Positions 51,343 to 60,945 are shown, numbered from the stretch's first letter. The stretch is DNA of 64,000 nucleotides from JAPOKJ01 sp031421635 (GCA_031421635.1 JANOPA010000014.1:19362-83361), one strand, 5' to 3'. Notes: generated by a model not told the origin, from the letters alone. Numbers and translations: made by a program.

Positions 51343-52155
51343 TTACGAAGTCGCTATGGATGGCGCTGCACGAAGTGCGGTTTCAAATGTTGAACCCGCA
51401 ATCTGATCGACTTCTTTTTGATCTGCTTCTTTAATAGGTTTCAAAGCCGGGTCTACGCCGCGTCGATCATCAAACACAAACAAGCTGCCGCGCCAGTGGT
51501 CGGTGCCGACTTCTTCAAAGTAGCGCAGAACACCGCCCTCAAGTTGACTAATGTTGTCGTAGCCTTGTGCCGCCATGTACAAAGCGGATTTCTCACAGCG
51601 AATCCCGCCTGTGCAGAAGCTTACGATTCGCTCGTTTTTAAGACTCTCGCCTTGCTCTGCGATCCAGACGGGCAGATCGCTAAATTTTTGAATGTCAGGG
51701 TTTAGTGCCTGCTCGAACGTGCCCTGGGCGACTTCAAAATCATTGCGAGTATCGAGAAGCCGGACGGGCTTGCCTTGGTCATCATGGCCTTGATCCAACC
51801 AGCGTTTCAAAGTGGTGGGCGCCACACTCTCTGCGCGTTTTTGCCCAGGGCGAATGCCGTCCTTTTTAAAGGTGACAATCTCGGGTTTAATTTTGACCTT
51901 CCAGCGCTTGAACGACTGGGTTTCTGAAAGACTCTCCTTCCAGTCTAGACCGGCCAGACGAGGATCACGGTTCAGTTTCTTTTGAAGCCCTTCAAAAGAT
52001 TCAAGCGTACAGCAAATAAAACTGTTGATGCCTTCGTCAGCGAGAAGCACGGTTCCCTTCAGTTGAAACTGTTGACCCCATGCTTCGAACTGGGCTTTGA
52101 GCTCAGGCAGATTCTGGAGGTCGACAAACCGATAAGTTGCTAGATTGAGGAGCAT
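51343..52155 (-). CDS. trhO: TrhO, oxygen-dependent tRNA uridine-34 hydroxylase (rhodanese family)
   Basis: 270 residues. An N-terminal acylphosphatase-like region (MLLNLATYRFVDLQNL, KGTVLLADEGINSFICC) precedes a rhodanese domain with active Cys in RIVSFCTGGIRCEKSALYMA and a downstream LEGGVLRYFEEVG. This is the YceA/TrhO architecture, which installs 5-hydroxyuridine at the wobble position of certain tRNAs. It is transcribed divergently from dnaE with only 48 bases between starts. Confidence 0.93.
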   Translation of the reverse strand: MLLNLATYRFVDLQNLPELKAQFEAWGQQFQLKGTVLLADEGINSFICCTLESFEGLQKKLNRDPRLAGLDWKESLSETQSFKRWKVKIKPEIVTFKKDGIRPGQKRAESVAPTTLKRWLDQGHDDQGKPVRLLDTRNDFEVAQGTFEQALNPDIQKFSDLPVWIAEQGESLKNERIVSFCTGGIRCEKSALYMAAQGYDNISQLEGGVLRYFEEVGTDHWRGSLFVFDDRRGVDPALKPIKEADQKEVDQIAGSTFETALRAAPSIATS

Positions 52156-52180
52156 GGGACCGCATTATAAGAGTCCTGTT

Positions 52181-52206
52181 GAGGAGGCTAGTAAAATGCT
52201 GTGATG
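52181..52206 (+). promoter_or_regulatory. Ribosome site with two-codon ORF overlapping the dnaE start
   Basis: A strong Shine-Dalgarno GAGGAGG (52181-52187) is ideally spaced, eight bases, from ATG 52196. That ATG opens only ATG-CTG-TGA, and its TGA (52202-52204) shares the A of the dnaE ATG (52204). For dnaE itself the spacing from the site is 16 bases, longer than usual. This suggests translation may start on the mini-ORF and re-initiate at dnaE, a possible control point. GTG 52201 is an alternative dnaE start. Confidence 0.45.
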
Positions 52207-55200
52207 AACTTCGTGCATTTAAGAGTCCACAGCGAATACTCCGTCACTGATTCCATCGTCCGCTTGGATGGTTTGGTGGATGCCGCTCTAAAAGATGGTC
52301 AGCCAGCGGTAGCAGTTACTGACTTATGTAACACCTTTGGTTGGATCAAGTTTTACAAGACAGCGCGCGGCAAGGGCATCAAGCCCATTCTAGGCGTGGA
52401 TATTCAGATCACCAATCTTAAAGAGCGGGATCGTCCGTTTAAGGCCTTACTCCTCGCAAGAAATCGTACTGGATACTTGCGCCTTTGTGAGTTGCTGAGC
52501 CGGGCCTGGATCGAAAATGAGTATCGAGGTCGCGGTGAGTTCTTGATGGAATGGTTTGATCAAGGCGATGTTTCGGGCAACCTGGGCTTGATCGTGCTTT
52601 CGGGGGCCGCTGATGGTGATGTCGGTCAAAGCTTGAATTCAGGCCGTGAAGCGGCGGCTGAAGCCTTGGCGCAGGCTTGGTTGAAGCGTTTTCCTGGCGC
52701 CTACTTCCTTGAAGTTCAGCGCGCCGGTCGTGAGCAGGACGAACGACACGTGCGCCAGGCCACAAAGCTTGCGGCCAAGTTGGGCATTGCCTTGGTGGCG
52801 ACTCATCCGGTTCAGTTTCTTGCGCACGAAGAATTTCGCGCGCATGAAGCGCGTGTTTGTATTGCGGAGGGCGAGATTCTCGCTAATCCCCGGCGCAATA
52901 AGCGCTTTAGTGATCAGCAGTATTTCAAGACTCAGGCGGAGATGATTCAGCTCTTCTCTGATTTACCTCAGGCTATTGAAAACTCTGTGCGCATCGCTGA
53001 AATGTGCAGTGTGACGATGACCTTGGGTAAGGCCTTCTTGCCCGACTTTCCGACGCCCGAGGGGCAGCCCTTGGATGCCTATATGCGCACGCTTTCAGAG
53101 CAGGGATTGCAAGAGCGCATGCTTAAAATATTTCCTGACCCAACGGTGCGCGAGTCAAATCAGGCGTTTTATAAGGCACGGCTTTCTTTTGAGTGCGACA
53201 CGATTGTCGAGATGGGTTTCTCGGGCTATTTTCTGATCGTGGCCGACTTTATCAATTGGGCTAAGAAAAACGAAGTTCCGGTGGGACCTGGGCGCGGCTC
53301 GGGGGCTGGATCTTTAGTGGCGTTTTCTTTGGGCATTACCGATCTAGACCCCATTCCCTACGCCTTACTCTTCGAGCGCTTTTTGAATCCTGAACGGGTT
53401 TCTATGCCCGACTTCGATATCGACTTCTGTCAGGACAATCGCTATAAAGTGATTGACTATGTACGGCGGCGTTACGGCGCACAAGCCGTTTCGCAAATTG
53501 CCACCTTCGGTACGATGGCCTCCAAGGCGGTGATTCGAGATGCGGGTCGAGTGCTCGACATGGGCTATAACTTTTGTGATCAACTCTCCAAGCTCATTCC
53601 TGTTGTACAGAATAAACCTCTGTCCCTGGAGAAAGCACGTGAGCAAGAGCCCTTACTCAAAGAGCGCGAAGAAAATGAGGATGAAGTGCGTGAGCTTTTG
53701 GCCCTGGCCAGACCGCTCGAGGACTTAATTCGTAATGTGGGAATGCATGCCGGTGGTGTCTTGATTGCGCCGGGCAAGCTGACTGATTTTTGCCCCCTGT
53801 ACAAGCAACCTGGCGCTGACTCGACGGTCGTAAGCCAGTACGACAAAGACGATGTCGAAGCCGTAGGCTTGGTGAAGTTCGACTTCTTGGGCTTGCGCAA
53901 CTTAACAATTATCGATTTGGCAGTTCGCTATATCGCCAACCGCCACCCTGAGTTAGGCCTGGATCTACAAACGCTTAAGTTTGACGATCCGGCCGCCTAT
54001 CAAGTGCTGCGCGATGCCAATACCAATGCCATTTTCCAGGTGGAAAGTGACGGGATGAAGAAGCTCTTGAAAAAGCTTCAACCAGACCGCTTTGAGGACA
54101 TCATCGCCGTCCTCGCTTTGTACCGACCCGGGCCGCTAGGCTCAGGCATGGTTGACGACTTTATTCTGCGAAAAAAGGGTCAGCAAAAGATTGATTATTT
54201 CCATCCTGATCTTCAGAAAACACTTGAGCCGACTTACGGCGTGATTGTGTATCAGGAGCAGGTGATGCAGATTGCTCAAACCATCGGTGGTTATACCCTG
54301 GGTGGTGCCGATTTACTGCGCCGTGCCATGGGTAAGAAAAATGCCGCTGAGATGGCCCAGCACCGAAGTATTTTTGTCGAGGGCGCCAAGAAAAAGGAAT
54401 ATAGCGAAGCACTCGCTAATCAGCTCTTTGACCTGATGGCGATGTTCGCCGAGTATGGCTTTAACAAGTCGCATACCGCAGCTTACGCGGTGGTCACCTA
54501 TCACACGGCTTGGTTGAAGGCTCACTACCCCGCCGAATTCATGGCAGCGACCTTATCGGCCGATATGGACGATACCGACAAAGTGCAACTCTTTGTCGCG
54601 GACTCCAAGACGAACGGGGTGCGTGTGTTGGGTCCAGATGTGAACCATTCTCAATACTTTTTCGAGCCAGTGGACGTGCCTGGAGTGAAGGCCTCATTTC
54701 GCTATGGCCTGGGGGCCGTCAAGGGCTGCGGCCAAAATGCGGTGCTCAATATTATCCAAGCCCGTGAGCAGGCACCCTTTAAAGACTTGTTCGATTTCTG
54801 TGCTCGGGTTGACCGTAAACAGGTCAATCGTCGTGCCATTGAAGCACTGGTACGGTCCGGTGCATTTGATAGCATTAATGCGGACCGTGGCAAACTCCTG
54901 GCCAATGTGGGGCGTGCCATGGACTCGGCCGATGCACAATTGGCTTCGATCAATCAGGTCAGTTTGTTTGGTGAGGACGATCCTTCTTCCGGTTCGGCCC
55001 CGCAATGGATCGAAGCCGCCGCTTGGATTGAGCGACAACGCTTGCAAGAGGAAAAGCAGGCACTCGGCTTTTACCTGAGTGGGCATCTCTTTACGGAGCA
55101 CGAAAGAGAAGTGCGCCGCTTTGCGCGAACAAAACTCAAAGATATCGCTCCCGGCCAGCAACTCGTGTGGATCGCTGGTATCGTGGCCTCGCTACGTACA

Positions 55201-55656
55201 CAGATGACACGACGCGGGAAGATGCTGGTGGTGATGTTGGACGATGCCAGTGGGTCTATGGAAATACCTTTGTACAACGAGCTTTATGAAAAACATAGAA
55301 GCATTGTTCGTGAAGACGAGCTGTTGGTGATTCAAGCCAAGATCAGCAAGGACGAGTATTCGGGTGGTTTTCGTATCAATGTGGATCGGGTGCTCGATCT
55401 TGGGCAGGCGCGTCAAGAATTTGGCAAAGCTCTGCGTATTCGCATGAGCGAGGCCCATAACGGCGTGGATGGCCTCAGCTTGAAAAATGTTTTGAGCCCC
55501 TTTTTGGGGGCCTTGCCGGTGATTCTTGATATTCAGGACGCTTGTGGCACCTGTAGTTTGCAGCTCGGCGACGCCTGGCGAGTTCGAGCAGATCCGGCCC
55601 TCGTGAACGAGCTCGCCCAGCGACTCAAGCCTTGCTCCGTGGAAGTGGAGTATTGA
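52204..55656 (+). CDS. dnaE: DNA polymerase III alpha subunit
   Basis: 1150 residues from ATG 52204 (MNFVHLRVHSEYSVTDSIV). The N-terminal PHP domain is present. The polymerase core has VGPGRGSGAGSLVAF and the two catalytic aspartates in SMPDFDIDFCQDNR; YGVIVYQEQVMQIAQ and LLRRAMGKK lie in the fingers. Helix-hairpin-helix and OB-fold regions follow (GIVASLRTQMTRRGKMLVV), and a C-terminal tau-binding region. It is the replicative polymerase of the DnaE1 type. No proofreading domain is fused; the exonuclease would be the separate DnaQ. The first codons follow the family, so the start is well supported. Confidence 0.97.
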   Translation: MNFVHLRVHSEYSVTDSIVRLDGLVDAALKDGQPAVAVTDLCNTFGWIKFYKTARGKGIKPILGVDIQITNLKERDRPFKALLLARNRTGYLRLCELLSRAWIENEYRGRGEFLMEWFDQGDVSGNLGLIVLSGAADGDVGQSLNSGREAAAEALAQAWLKRFPGAYFLEVQRAGREQDERHVRQATKLAAKLGIALVATHPVQFLAHEEFRAHEARVCIAEGEILANPRRNKRFSDQQYFKTQAEMIQLFSDLPQAIENSVRIAEMCSVTMTLGKAFLPDFPTPEGQPLDAYMRTLSEQGLQERMLKIFPDPTVRESNQAFYKARLSFECDTIVEMGFSGYFLIVADFINWAKKNEVPVGPGRGSGAGSLVAFSLGITDLDPIPYALLFERFLNPERVSMPDFDIDFCQDNRYKVIDYVRRRYGAQAVSQIATFGTMASKAVIRDAGRVLDMGYNFCDQLSKLIPVVQNKPLSLEKAREQEPLLKEREENEDEVRELLALARPLEDLIRNVGMHAGGVLIAPGKLTDFCPLYKQPGADSTVVSQYDKDDVEAVGLVKFDFLGLRNLTIIDLAVRYIANRHPELGLDLQTLKFDDPAAYQVLRDANTNAIFQVESDGMKKLLKKLQPDRFEDIIAVLALYRPGPLGSGMVDDFILRKKGQQKIDYFHPDLQKTLEPTYGVIVYQEQVMQIAQTIGGYTLGGADLLRRAMGKKNAAEMAQHRSIFVEGAKKKEYSEALANQLFDLMAMFAEYGFNKSHTAAYAVVTYHTAWLKAHYPAEFMAATLSADMDDTDKVQLFVADSKTNGVRVLGPDVNHSQYFFEPVDVPGVKASFRYGLGAVKGCGQNAVLNIIQAREQAPFKDLFDFCARVDRKQVNRRAIEALVRSGAFDSINADRGKLLANVGRAMDSADAQLASINQVSLFGEDDPSSGSAPQWIEAAAWIERQRLQEEKQALGFYLSGHLFTEHEREVRRFARTKLKDIAPGQQLVWIAGIVASLRTQMTRRGKMLVVMLDDASGSMEIPLYNELYEKHRSIVREDELLVIQAKISKDEYSGGFRINVDRVLDLGQARQEFGKALRIRMSEAHNGVDGLSLKNVLSPFLGALPVILDIQDACGTCSLQLGDAWRVRADPALVNELAQRLKPCSVEVEY

Positions 55657-55723
55657 ACTTCGAGATTGAAAAAGTTTCGCCCACCTATCACCAAAATTGC
55701 ATGCATTTCGCTGAACTTAAACA

Positions 55724-56413
55724 ATGACCCAAAATCAAAAATCTGATCACCCTGTTGATGATGCGCGAGCAGTGAATTGTCAAAGTGTTGCTGCCTTTCA
55801 TGATGCACGACTAGCTGAGACCTCCTGGCCTCCCAAGGAAGAGCTCGATGAATTTAAGGCACGCCAAGACGTTTGGCGTTGGATTGCTGAAAATCATCGC
55901 AACAATTGCCTGCTGTGGGACGAAGAAGACCTGGCTCGGCGAACCCAAGTCAGTGCGACGGAGATTGCGCTCAACAAGCGTCATATTGATGGCTTTAATC
56001 AGGCTCGAAATGATGCGACTGAGCGTGTTGACGAGTTTTTATTGATTGCCTTGGGTTTGGTCGCTGCAGAATCGGCAGGCACTAGCTCCCCCGTCAGTCT
56101 GGCAAAGCCCGGAGCCAGACTTAATAGCGAAACTGCCGGAAGCATGATTGACCGAATGTCGATTATGGCCTTGAAGATTAAAGCGATGAGCTGGCAACTG
56201 CGACGCAAAGACGTGGACGCAAAGTTTTTGGAGAATACCGGTGTTAAGTTGGCCAGGCTACTCGAACAAAGACAAGATCTCGGAACTTGCCTGGACCAAC
56301 TGCTGGCAGACACTCAAGCCGGTCACGCCTACTTCAAAGTCTATCGTCAGTTCAAAATGTATAACGATGCCAGCATGAATCCTGCGCTGCTTGCCGAACG
56401 CAAAGCCGGATAG
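55724..56413 (+). CDS. DUF4254 domain protein in an LPS/glycan cluster
   Basis: 229 residues. The DUF4254 pattern is visible: NCLLWDEEDLARR, NKRHIDGFNQARNDATERVD, LNSETAGSMIDRMSIMALKI, and a C-terminal AHYF-like KVYRQFKMYND with NPALL. All helical, no membrane segment, cytoplasmic. The family is frequently found beside glycosyltransferases of LPS or heptose metabolism, as here (12 bases before a GT9 heptosyltransferase gene), but its biochemical role is unknown. The first ~50 residues are a less conserved extension. Confidence 0.88.
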   Translation: MTQNQKSDHPVDDARAVNCQSVAAFHDARLAETSWPPKEELDEFKARQDVWRWIAENHRNNCLLWDEEDLARRTQVSATEIALNKRHIDGFNQARNDATERVDEFLLIALGLVAAESAGTSSPVSLAKPGARLNSETAGSMIDRMSIMALKIKAMSWQLRRKDVDAKFLENTGVKLARLLEQRQDLGTCLDQLLADTQAGHAYFKVYRQFKMYNDASMNPALLAERKAG

Positions 56414-56424
56414 AAGATCTCGGT

Positions 56425-57411
56425 ATGCGAGTGCTTGTGGTTCGGGTGACCTCGATGGGGGACGTGGTGTTGACCTTGCCCGCGATCAGCGATATGGTCG
56501 ATCAGGTCCCTGGCATTGAAATTGATTGGCTGGTCGAAAAACCTTTTGCCTCGATTGCCCTTATGCATTCCGGCGTCCGCAAGGTGTTCCCTGCGACGTG
56601 GCGAAAGTGGCGAAAAACACTTTGGAAAGGTGAAACACGGCGTGCGCTTTCCGAGTTTCGTGAAGGCCTACGTGCGACACAATATGACCTTGTATTAGAT
56701 TTTCAGGGCCAGATTGCCAAAAGTGTGATTCTTGGTGCAATGGCCAACGGACCATTGTGCGGCTTCGCTTGGCAAGGCCTGAGAGAGCCTTTGTCGTCAT
56801 TGTTTTACAGTCGAAAGGCGCAGGTGAGTAAGTCGCTACATTTGGTGCCAAGATCGCGCGCGATGGCCGCCGCCCTCCTCGGGTACGATCTTCCCACTAG
56901 CAGGCCCGACTATCGCCTTCAAGTCGCACCGAGCACCTGGCGACCCGAACGTCTTTCCGGTCTTGAGAGCTTTGCTCTTTTGATTCCGCATGCCAGTCGC
57001 CCAGAAAAACATTGGCCAGAGGAGCGTTGGATCGCGATTGGGCAACGTCTACGAGCACTGGGCCATCAGGTCGTTGTTTTTTGGGGAAGCACCAAAGAAG
57101 AAGTGATGGCGAAGCACCTCGCGTCACAATTCGATGGGCAGGTGCCGCCCTTTCTGACGGTTGCTGAGGCGGCCAGTGTCTTGTCTGAAGCTCACGTGGT
57201 GGTGGGACTGGACACAGGCTTTACACATTTAGCGGCAGGGCTGGAACGTCCTACGGTCGGAATCTATTGTGACTTTGATCCATTACTTGCAGGCGTGACT
57301 GGGCGCGGCTTCACAGAGAGTCTTGGCGGTGTAGGACAGTACCCGGCACTAGCCGATGTAAACGCTGCATTGGAGCGCGCATTACAGGCCTCGTGCCCGG
57401 GTTCGTTGTAG
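56425..57411 (+). CDS. waaC: Lipopolysaccharide heptosyltransferase I-like (GT9)
   Basis: 328 residues with the GT-B fold of family 9. N-terminal MRVLVVRVTSMGDVVLTLPA is the acceptor-side motif with the catalytic Asp. The donor-side loops include SFALLIPHASRPEKHWPEERW and VVVGLDTGFTHLAAGLERPT. It would add the first L,D-heptose to Kdo of lipid A in the cytoplasm. The family makes WaaC more likely than WaaF by the start motif and spacing, but the distinction is by eye. It follows the DUF4254 gene. Confidence 0.88.
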   Translation: MRVLVVRVTSMGDVVLTLPAISDMVDQVPGIEIDWLVEKPFASIALMHSGVRKVFPATWRKWRKTLWKGETRRALSEFREGLRATQYDLVLDFQGQIAKSVILGAMANGPLCGFAWQGLREPLSSLFYSRKAQVSKSLHLVPRSRAMAAALLGYDLPTSRPDYRLQVAPSTWRPERLSGLESFALLIPHASRPEKHWPEERWIAIGQRLRALGHQVVVFWGSTKEEVMAKHLASQFDGQVPPFLTVAEAASVLSEAHVVVGLDTGFTHLAAGLERPTVGIYCDFDPLLAGVTGRGFTESLGGVGQYPALADVNAALERALQASCPGSL

Positions 57412-57446
57412 CCGTTGCTGATCTTCGGCCTATCCCTGGCCTAACG

Positions 57447-58079
57447 TCAGCCTAAGCCCCGCTTTATGGACTTTAGCTTCGCCGAAAGCTTATGACGCAA
57501 TTCGTCCTTCTTCACCACCCAGTCCGAAGTGACCCAGTTGAGTTGAATGGCGCGCCGTTCACCTTCGAAAGGAGGATGCCCATGCCAGCTTTTGTCACTC
57601 CTTTTAAAGGCTAGCAGCATGCCGCCGCTGGGAGGTACCTCCTCGGTGTAGTCGCTTAAATCTGTACCGCTGCGCAGGATTCTTAGCCGACCAGTTTCTT
57701 GGGGCCAAGGGTTCGCGTTAAAGTAAACCAGCACCGTGACGACTTTTGTAGTGCTGTCCGTATGAATGTTGCCATCCTTGGCTCGGGTATGGCCGCGAAC
57801 CGTATAGACCTTAGGGTATTTTGAAAGGTCGAGACTGAAGGCCTTGGACATCGATCGCTCAAACTCCTCGCCCATCAGCTCATTCATGGCGAGCGCGAAA
57901 TGACCGGATATTTTCAACTCGTCCGGCGTATAGAGCCCTGCATCGGCAATCGCCGGAAAATCTGCCAAGACCTGCGCTTGGTGCTCCAGCTTGATAAAGT
58001 TGGGCATGACCACGTGCTCGTAGGGCGTGGTGCGAGAGGGAAGCCGCGAGAGGCCATCAAGATCGAGAATCATTGACAT
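57447..58079 (-). CDS. 2-oxoglutarate/Fe(II)-dependent oxygenase
   Basis: 210 residues. The double-stranded beta-helix shows an iron-binding H-x-D in GNIHTDSTTKVVTVLVYFN, a distal His in SWHGHPPFEGE and the 2-oxoglutarate Arg in ERRAIQLNW. It resembles small oxygenases found in polysaccharide or LPS clusters rather than PHYH or AlkB repair enzymes. It is transcribed against the surrounding genes and lies between a heptosyltransferase and msbA, so hydroxylation of a surface sugar or lipid is a reasonable guess. The start is ATG 58079. Confidence 0.85.
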   Translation of the reverse strand: MSMILDLDGLSRLPSRTTPYEHVVMPNFIKLEHQAQVLADFPAIADAGLYTPDELKISGHFALAMNELMGEEFERSMSKAFSLDLSKYPKVYTVRGHTRAKDGNIHTDSTTKVVTVLVYFNANPWPQETGRLRILRSGTDLSDYTEEVPPSGGMLLAFKRSDKSWHGHPPFEGERRAIQLNWVTSDWVVKKDELRHKLSAKLKSIKRGLG

Positions 58080-58186
58080 ATTTTAGCGACTTTTTCCAAG
58101 AGGTCGTGCGGCGCTCCTTAAAGCTCTTCGAGAAGCGTCGATTAACTCTCGGTTAAACTCGCAGGTTCATCTTTTCCTGAAAACCT

Positions 58187-59947
58187 GTGACTTCAAGCTT
58201 CGCTGTTTATAAGCGCCTTTTGAGCTACACCAAGCCTTATCGGATCGCCTTCGTGGTGGCTCTGCTGAGTATGGTGATTGCGGCGTTGACTGAGCCACTG
58301 TTTCCTGCGCTACTCAAGCCGCTTCTCGATAATGGTTTCGTCAACAAAACCGGCTTCCCGCTTTGGTATGTCCCTGCGGCGTTAGTCGGGATGTTTCTGG
58401 TGCGCGGCATCGCTAGCTTTTTGAGCAACTATGCGATGAATTGGTTAGCCAACAAGATGCTGATCGACCTGCGCAGCGAGATGTTCTCAAAGATGATGCG
58501 CTTGCCCGCCGAGAATTTCCAGCGTGACGCTTCCGGCTTGCTGATTTCAAAAATTGTTTTTGAAGTGGGCAACGTGACGATGGCGGCGACCAAGGTGGTG
58601 ACCGTGGCGATCAAGGACAGTCTCATTGTTCTCAGTTTGATTGCTTGGCTGCTGTACTTGAATTGGAAGCTCACTTTGATCGTCTTGGTGCTTGTACCGA
58701 TCATGGCCTTGATTGTGAGGGTTTATAGTCGACGCATGCATGAGCTGAATCGCTCAAGCTTGGAGTACACGGGCGAGTTGACACGTGTAGTGAACGAAGC
58801 GGTCGCCGGATACAAAGAAATCAAAGTGTTTGGAGCGTACGATCAGGTCGAAGCGGGCTTTCGCAAGACCATCGATAAACTGCGTAGCTTCGCCATGCGA
58901 ATCACGATTGCCAGTGGCGCGACCGCACCCATCACTCAGCTCTTGGCGTCGATTGCGGTTGCCTCAGTGGTCACGATTGCACTTTTGCAAACCCAACGCA
59001 ATGAAACCACGGTGGGTGGCTTTGTGTCCTTTATTACGGCCATGTTGATGCTGCTGGCTCCCCTCAAGCACTTAGCGGATATTAACGAGCAATTGCAGCG
59101 CGGTATCGCCGCCGCTGAAGGGGTATTCGAGCTGATTGATCGTCAGCCCGAGATTGAGCCGGGCGGACTGGAATTGCAAAACGTCCAAGGAGCCATCGAG
59201 TTTCGCGGGGTGAGTTTTCGATATGAGGCGGCCGAGCAAGATTCACTTGTCAATCTCGACCTGTTGATTCAACCGAACGAAGTGCTGGCCTTGGTCGGAG
59301 AGTCGGGTGGGGGAAAAACGACCCTCATTAATCTCATCCCGAGGCTGCTCCAGCCGACGCACGGCAAAATCTTCATTGACGGTGTCGATTGTTCGCAGGT
59401 TTCGTTACTCAGTTTGCGCCAGCACATGGCCTTGGTGAGTCAAGACACGATGCTTTTCAATGAATCTGTGAGACATAATCTTTGCCTCGGCATGAGCTCT
59501 CAAGTGAGCGATGATCGGCTTTGGCAAGTACTCGAAGAGGTCGAGCTCAAAGAGGCGATTGCACAACTTCCGGGCCAACTGGAGGGCAGTGTTGGTGAGC
59601 GTGGCGCGCGCTTTTCGGGCGGCCAAAAGCAAAGACTTGCTTTGGCTCGGGCCTTGCTCCGAAACGCCCCTATCTTGATTTTGGATGAGGCCACCTCGGC
59701 CTTGGATAATCTGACTGAGCAGGCTGTGCAAAGAGCCATTGAAAAAGCGATGAAGGGTCGCACTACCATCGTCGTGGCCCATCGCCTGTCTACTATTGAA
59801 CACGCGGACCGAATCTTGGTTCTTGAGCAAGGCCGAATTGCCGAGCAAGGTAAGCACGCCGAACTCTTAGCCAAAGGTGGGATCTATGCCCGTCTTTATG
59901 GCCGAGCCGCCGTTCCCGAGAGTGCCGGGATCGCTGACATCACCTGA
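58187..59947 (+). CDS. msbA: MsbA-type lipid A/lipid flippase ABC transporter
   Basis: 586 residues from GTG 58187. Residues ~15-320 form the six-helix exporter domain (PYRIAFVVALLSMVIAALTE, ALFPALLKPLLDNGF-like region, IYLNWKLTLIVLVLVP). The ATPase has Walker A ALVGESGGGKTTLINL, Q loop ALVSQDTMLFN, signature FSGGQKQRLALARAL, Walker B ILILDEATSALD and switch His in VVAHRLSTIEHADRI. It flips core-lipid A across the inner membrane. The last 52 bases overlap antisense with the convergent heptosyltransferase gene. Confidence 0.93.
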   Translation: MTSSFAVYKRLLSYTKPYRIAFVVALLSMVIAALTEPLFPALLKPLLDNGFVNKTGFPLWYVPAALVGMFLVRGIASFLSNYAMNWLANKMLIDLRSEMFSKMMRLPAENFQRDASGLLISKIVFEVGNVTMAATKVVTVAIKDSLIVLSLIAWLLYLNWKLTLIVLVLVPIMALIVRVYSRRMHELNRSSLEYTGELTRVVNEAVAGYKEIKVFGAYDQVEAGFRKTIDKLRSFAMRITIASGATAPITQLLASIAVASVVTIALLQTQRNETTVGGFVSFITAMLMLLAPLKHLADINEQLQRGIAAAEGVFELIDRQPEIEPGGLELQNVQGAIEFRGVSFRYEAAEQDSLVNLDLLIQPNEVLALVGESGGGKTTLINLIPRLLQPTHGKIFIDGVDCSQVSLLSLRQHMALVSQDTMLFNESVRHNLCLGMSSQVSDDRLWQVLEEVELKEAIAQLPGQLEGSVGERGARFSGGQKQRLALARALLRNAPILILDEATSALDNLTEQAVQRAIEKAMKGRTTIVVAHRLSTIEHADRILVLEQGRIAEQGKHAELLAKGGIYARLYGRAAVPESAGIADIT

Positions 59948-60945
59948 TCAACGCTTGACCAGACTCCCTTGCCGCCTAGAACCGTTGCAGACTGGCTCCA
60001 TGGACCGGTTTCAGCAGGGTCGCCAGGACCAAAAATCGTGATCTGGTGCTTTGCAACGAGTGCAGCTAAGTGAGACGGGCCCGAGTCATTGGCGATCACG
60101 CAATGGGCTGCCTCCATCAGTGCTGCGTACTCCAGCAGACCCACATTTTTCAGGACGCATAGACGCCCGAGCTGCTTGGTTTGTACATTCGGAAGATCGC
60201 GATTTTCGTCGGAATTCGCAGGGCGTTTGAACAGCGCTTCCAGGCTGGGTTGTAGGGCCTCGTTGGGGCCGGGGCAAACTACCCAGTGGAGTGCTTGCAG
60301 GGCTGGATCTTGACGACATCGCTCAATGAGCTCTGTGTAAGAAGTCCACAGTTTGGAGACTCCCTTAATGTTTCCTGTTGCAAAAGGACAAAGCAAAATG
60401 TACGGGCCACCTAAGTGTTTGACGCGCTGCAAAGCTAAAATTCGAATCGACTCGGAAATTGGGAAAACGATACTGTCGGGAGGCTTTGTAGCCAGCGGCT
60501 CCCCAGCCTTAAAAACTAACACGGCCTTTTGCGCCAAAAGCCAGAACCTGCGTACTTGGTGAATATTGTGATCCTGTTCTAGACGATCTGAAAGCAGCAA
60601 AGTTCTCGACTCGTGTTTGAACCCGATGGCTGCGAGGCCCGCAGCCCTGGCTTCGAGCGCCGAGGAAAACGAATTCGTGAAGAGCAGAATCGAACCGCAT
60701 TGATGCGCTTGTGCAAGCCTACGCAGGAAGCCCACGCGCTGTAGGAACTTCTTGGGATAAATTTCGACTTTTTCAGGGAAGGCCTGAAGCAAGTTTGGCG
60801 CCCAGGCCTTGCCAATCACGATCAGCTCAAAGCCGCGTTCGCGTAAGGCCGCAAGGCTAGGTAGCGCCATGAGCGTATCTCCAATCCAATTGGGTAAACG
60901 CACGAGGAGACGAGGTTTGCTAAGCAATTTTTCCCATAAGATCAA
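59896..60945 (-). CDS. waaF: Lipopolysaccharide heptosyltransferase II-like (GT9)
   Basis: 349 residues. N-terminal LLVRLPNWIGDTLMALPSLA matches the WaaF motif (PNWIGD), and donor-side segments include ILLCPFATGNIKGVSKLWT and CVIANDSGPSHLAALVAKHQ then ITIFGPGDPAETGPW. It would add the second heptose to the inner core. The GT-B order and catalytic Asp are preserved. It faces the preceding GT9 gene on the opposite strand. The 3' end overlaps msbA by 52 bases, which may put limits on both C-termini. Confidence 0.88.
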   Translation of the reverse strand: MILWEKLLSKPRLLVRLPNWIGDTLMALPSLAALRERGFELIVIGKAWAPNLLQAFPEKVEIYPKKFLQRVGFLRRLAQAHQCGSILLFTNSFSSALEARAAGLAAIGFKHESRTLLLSDRLEQDHNIHQVRRFWLLAQKAVLVFKAGEPLATKPPDSIVFPISESIRILALQRVKHLGGPYILLCPFATGNIKGVSKLWTSYTELIERCRQDPALQALHWVVCPGPNEALQPSLEALFKRPANSDENRDLPNVQTKQLGRLCVLKNVGLLEYAALMEAAHCVIANDSGPSHLAALVAKHQITIFGPGDPAETGPWSQSATVLGGKGVWSSVDQVMSAIPALSGTAARP

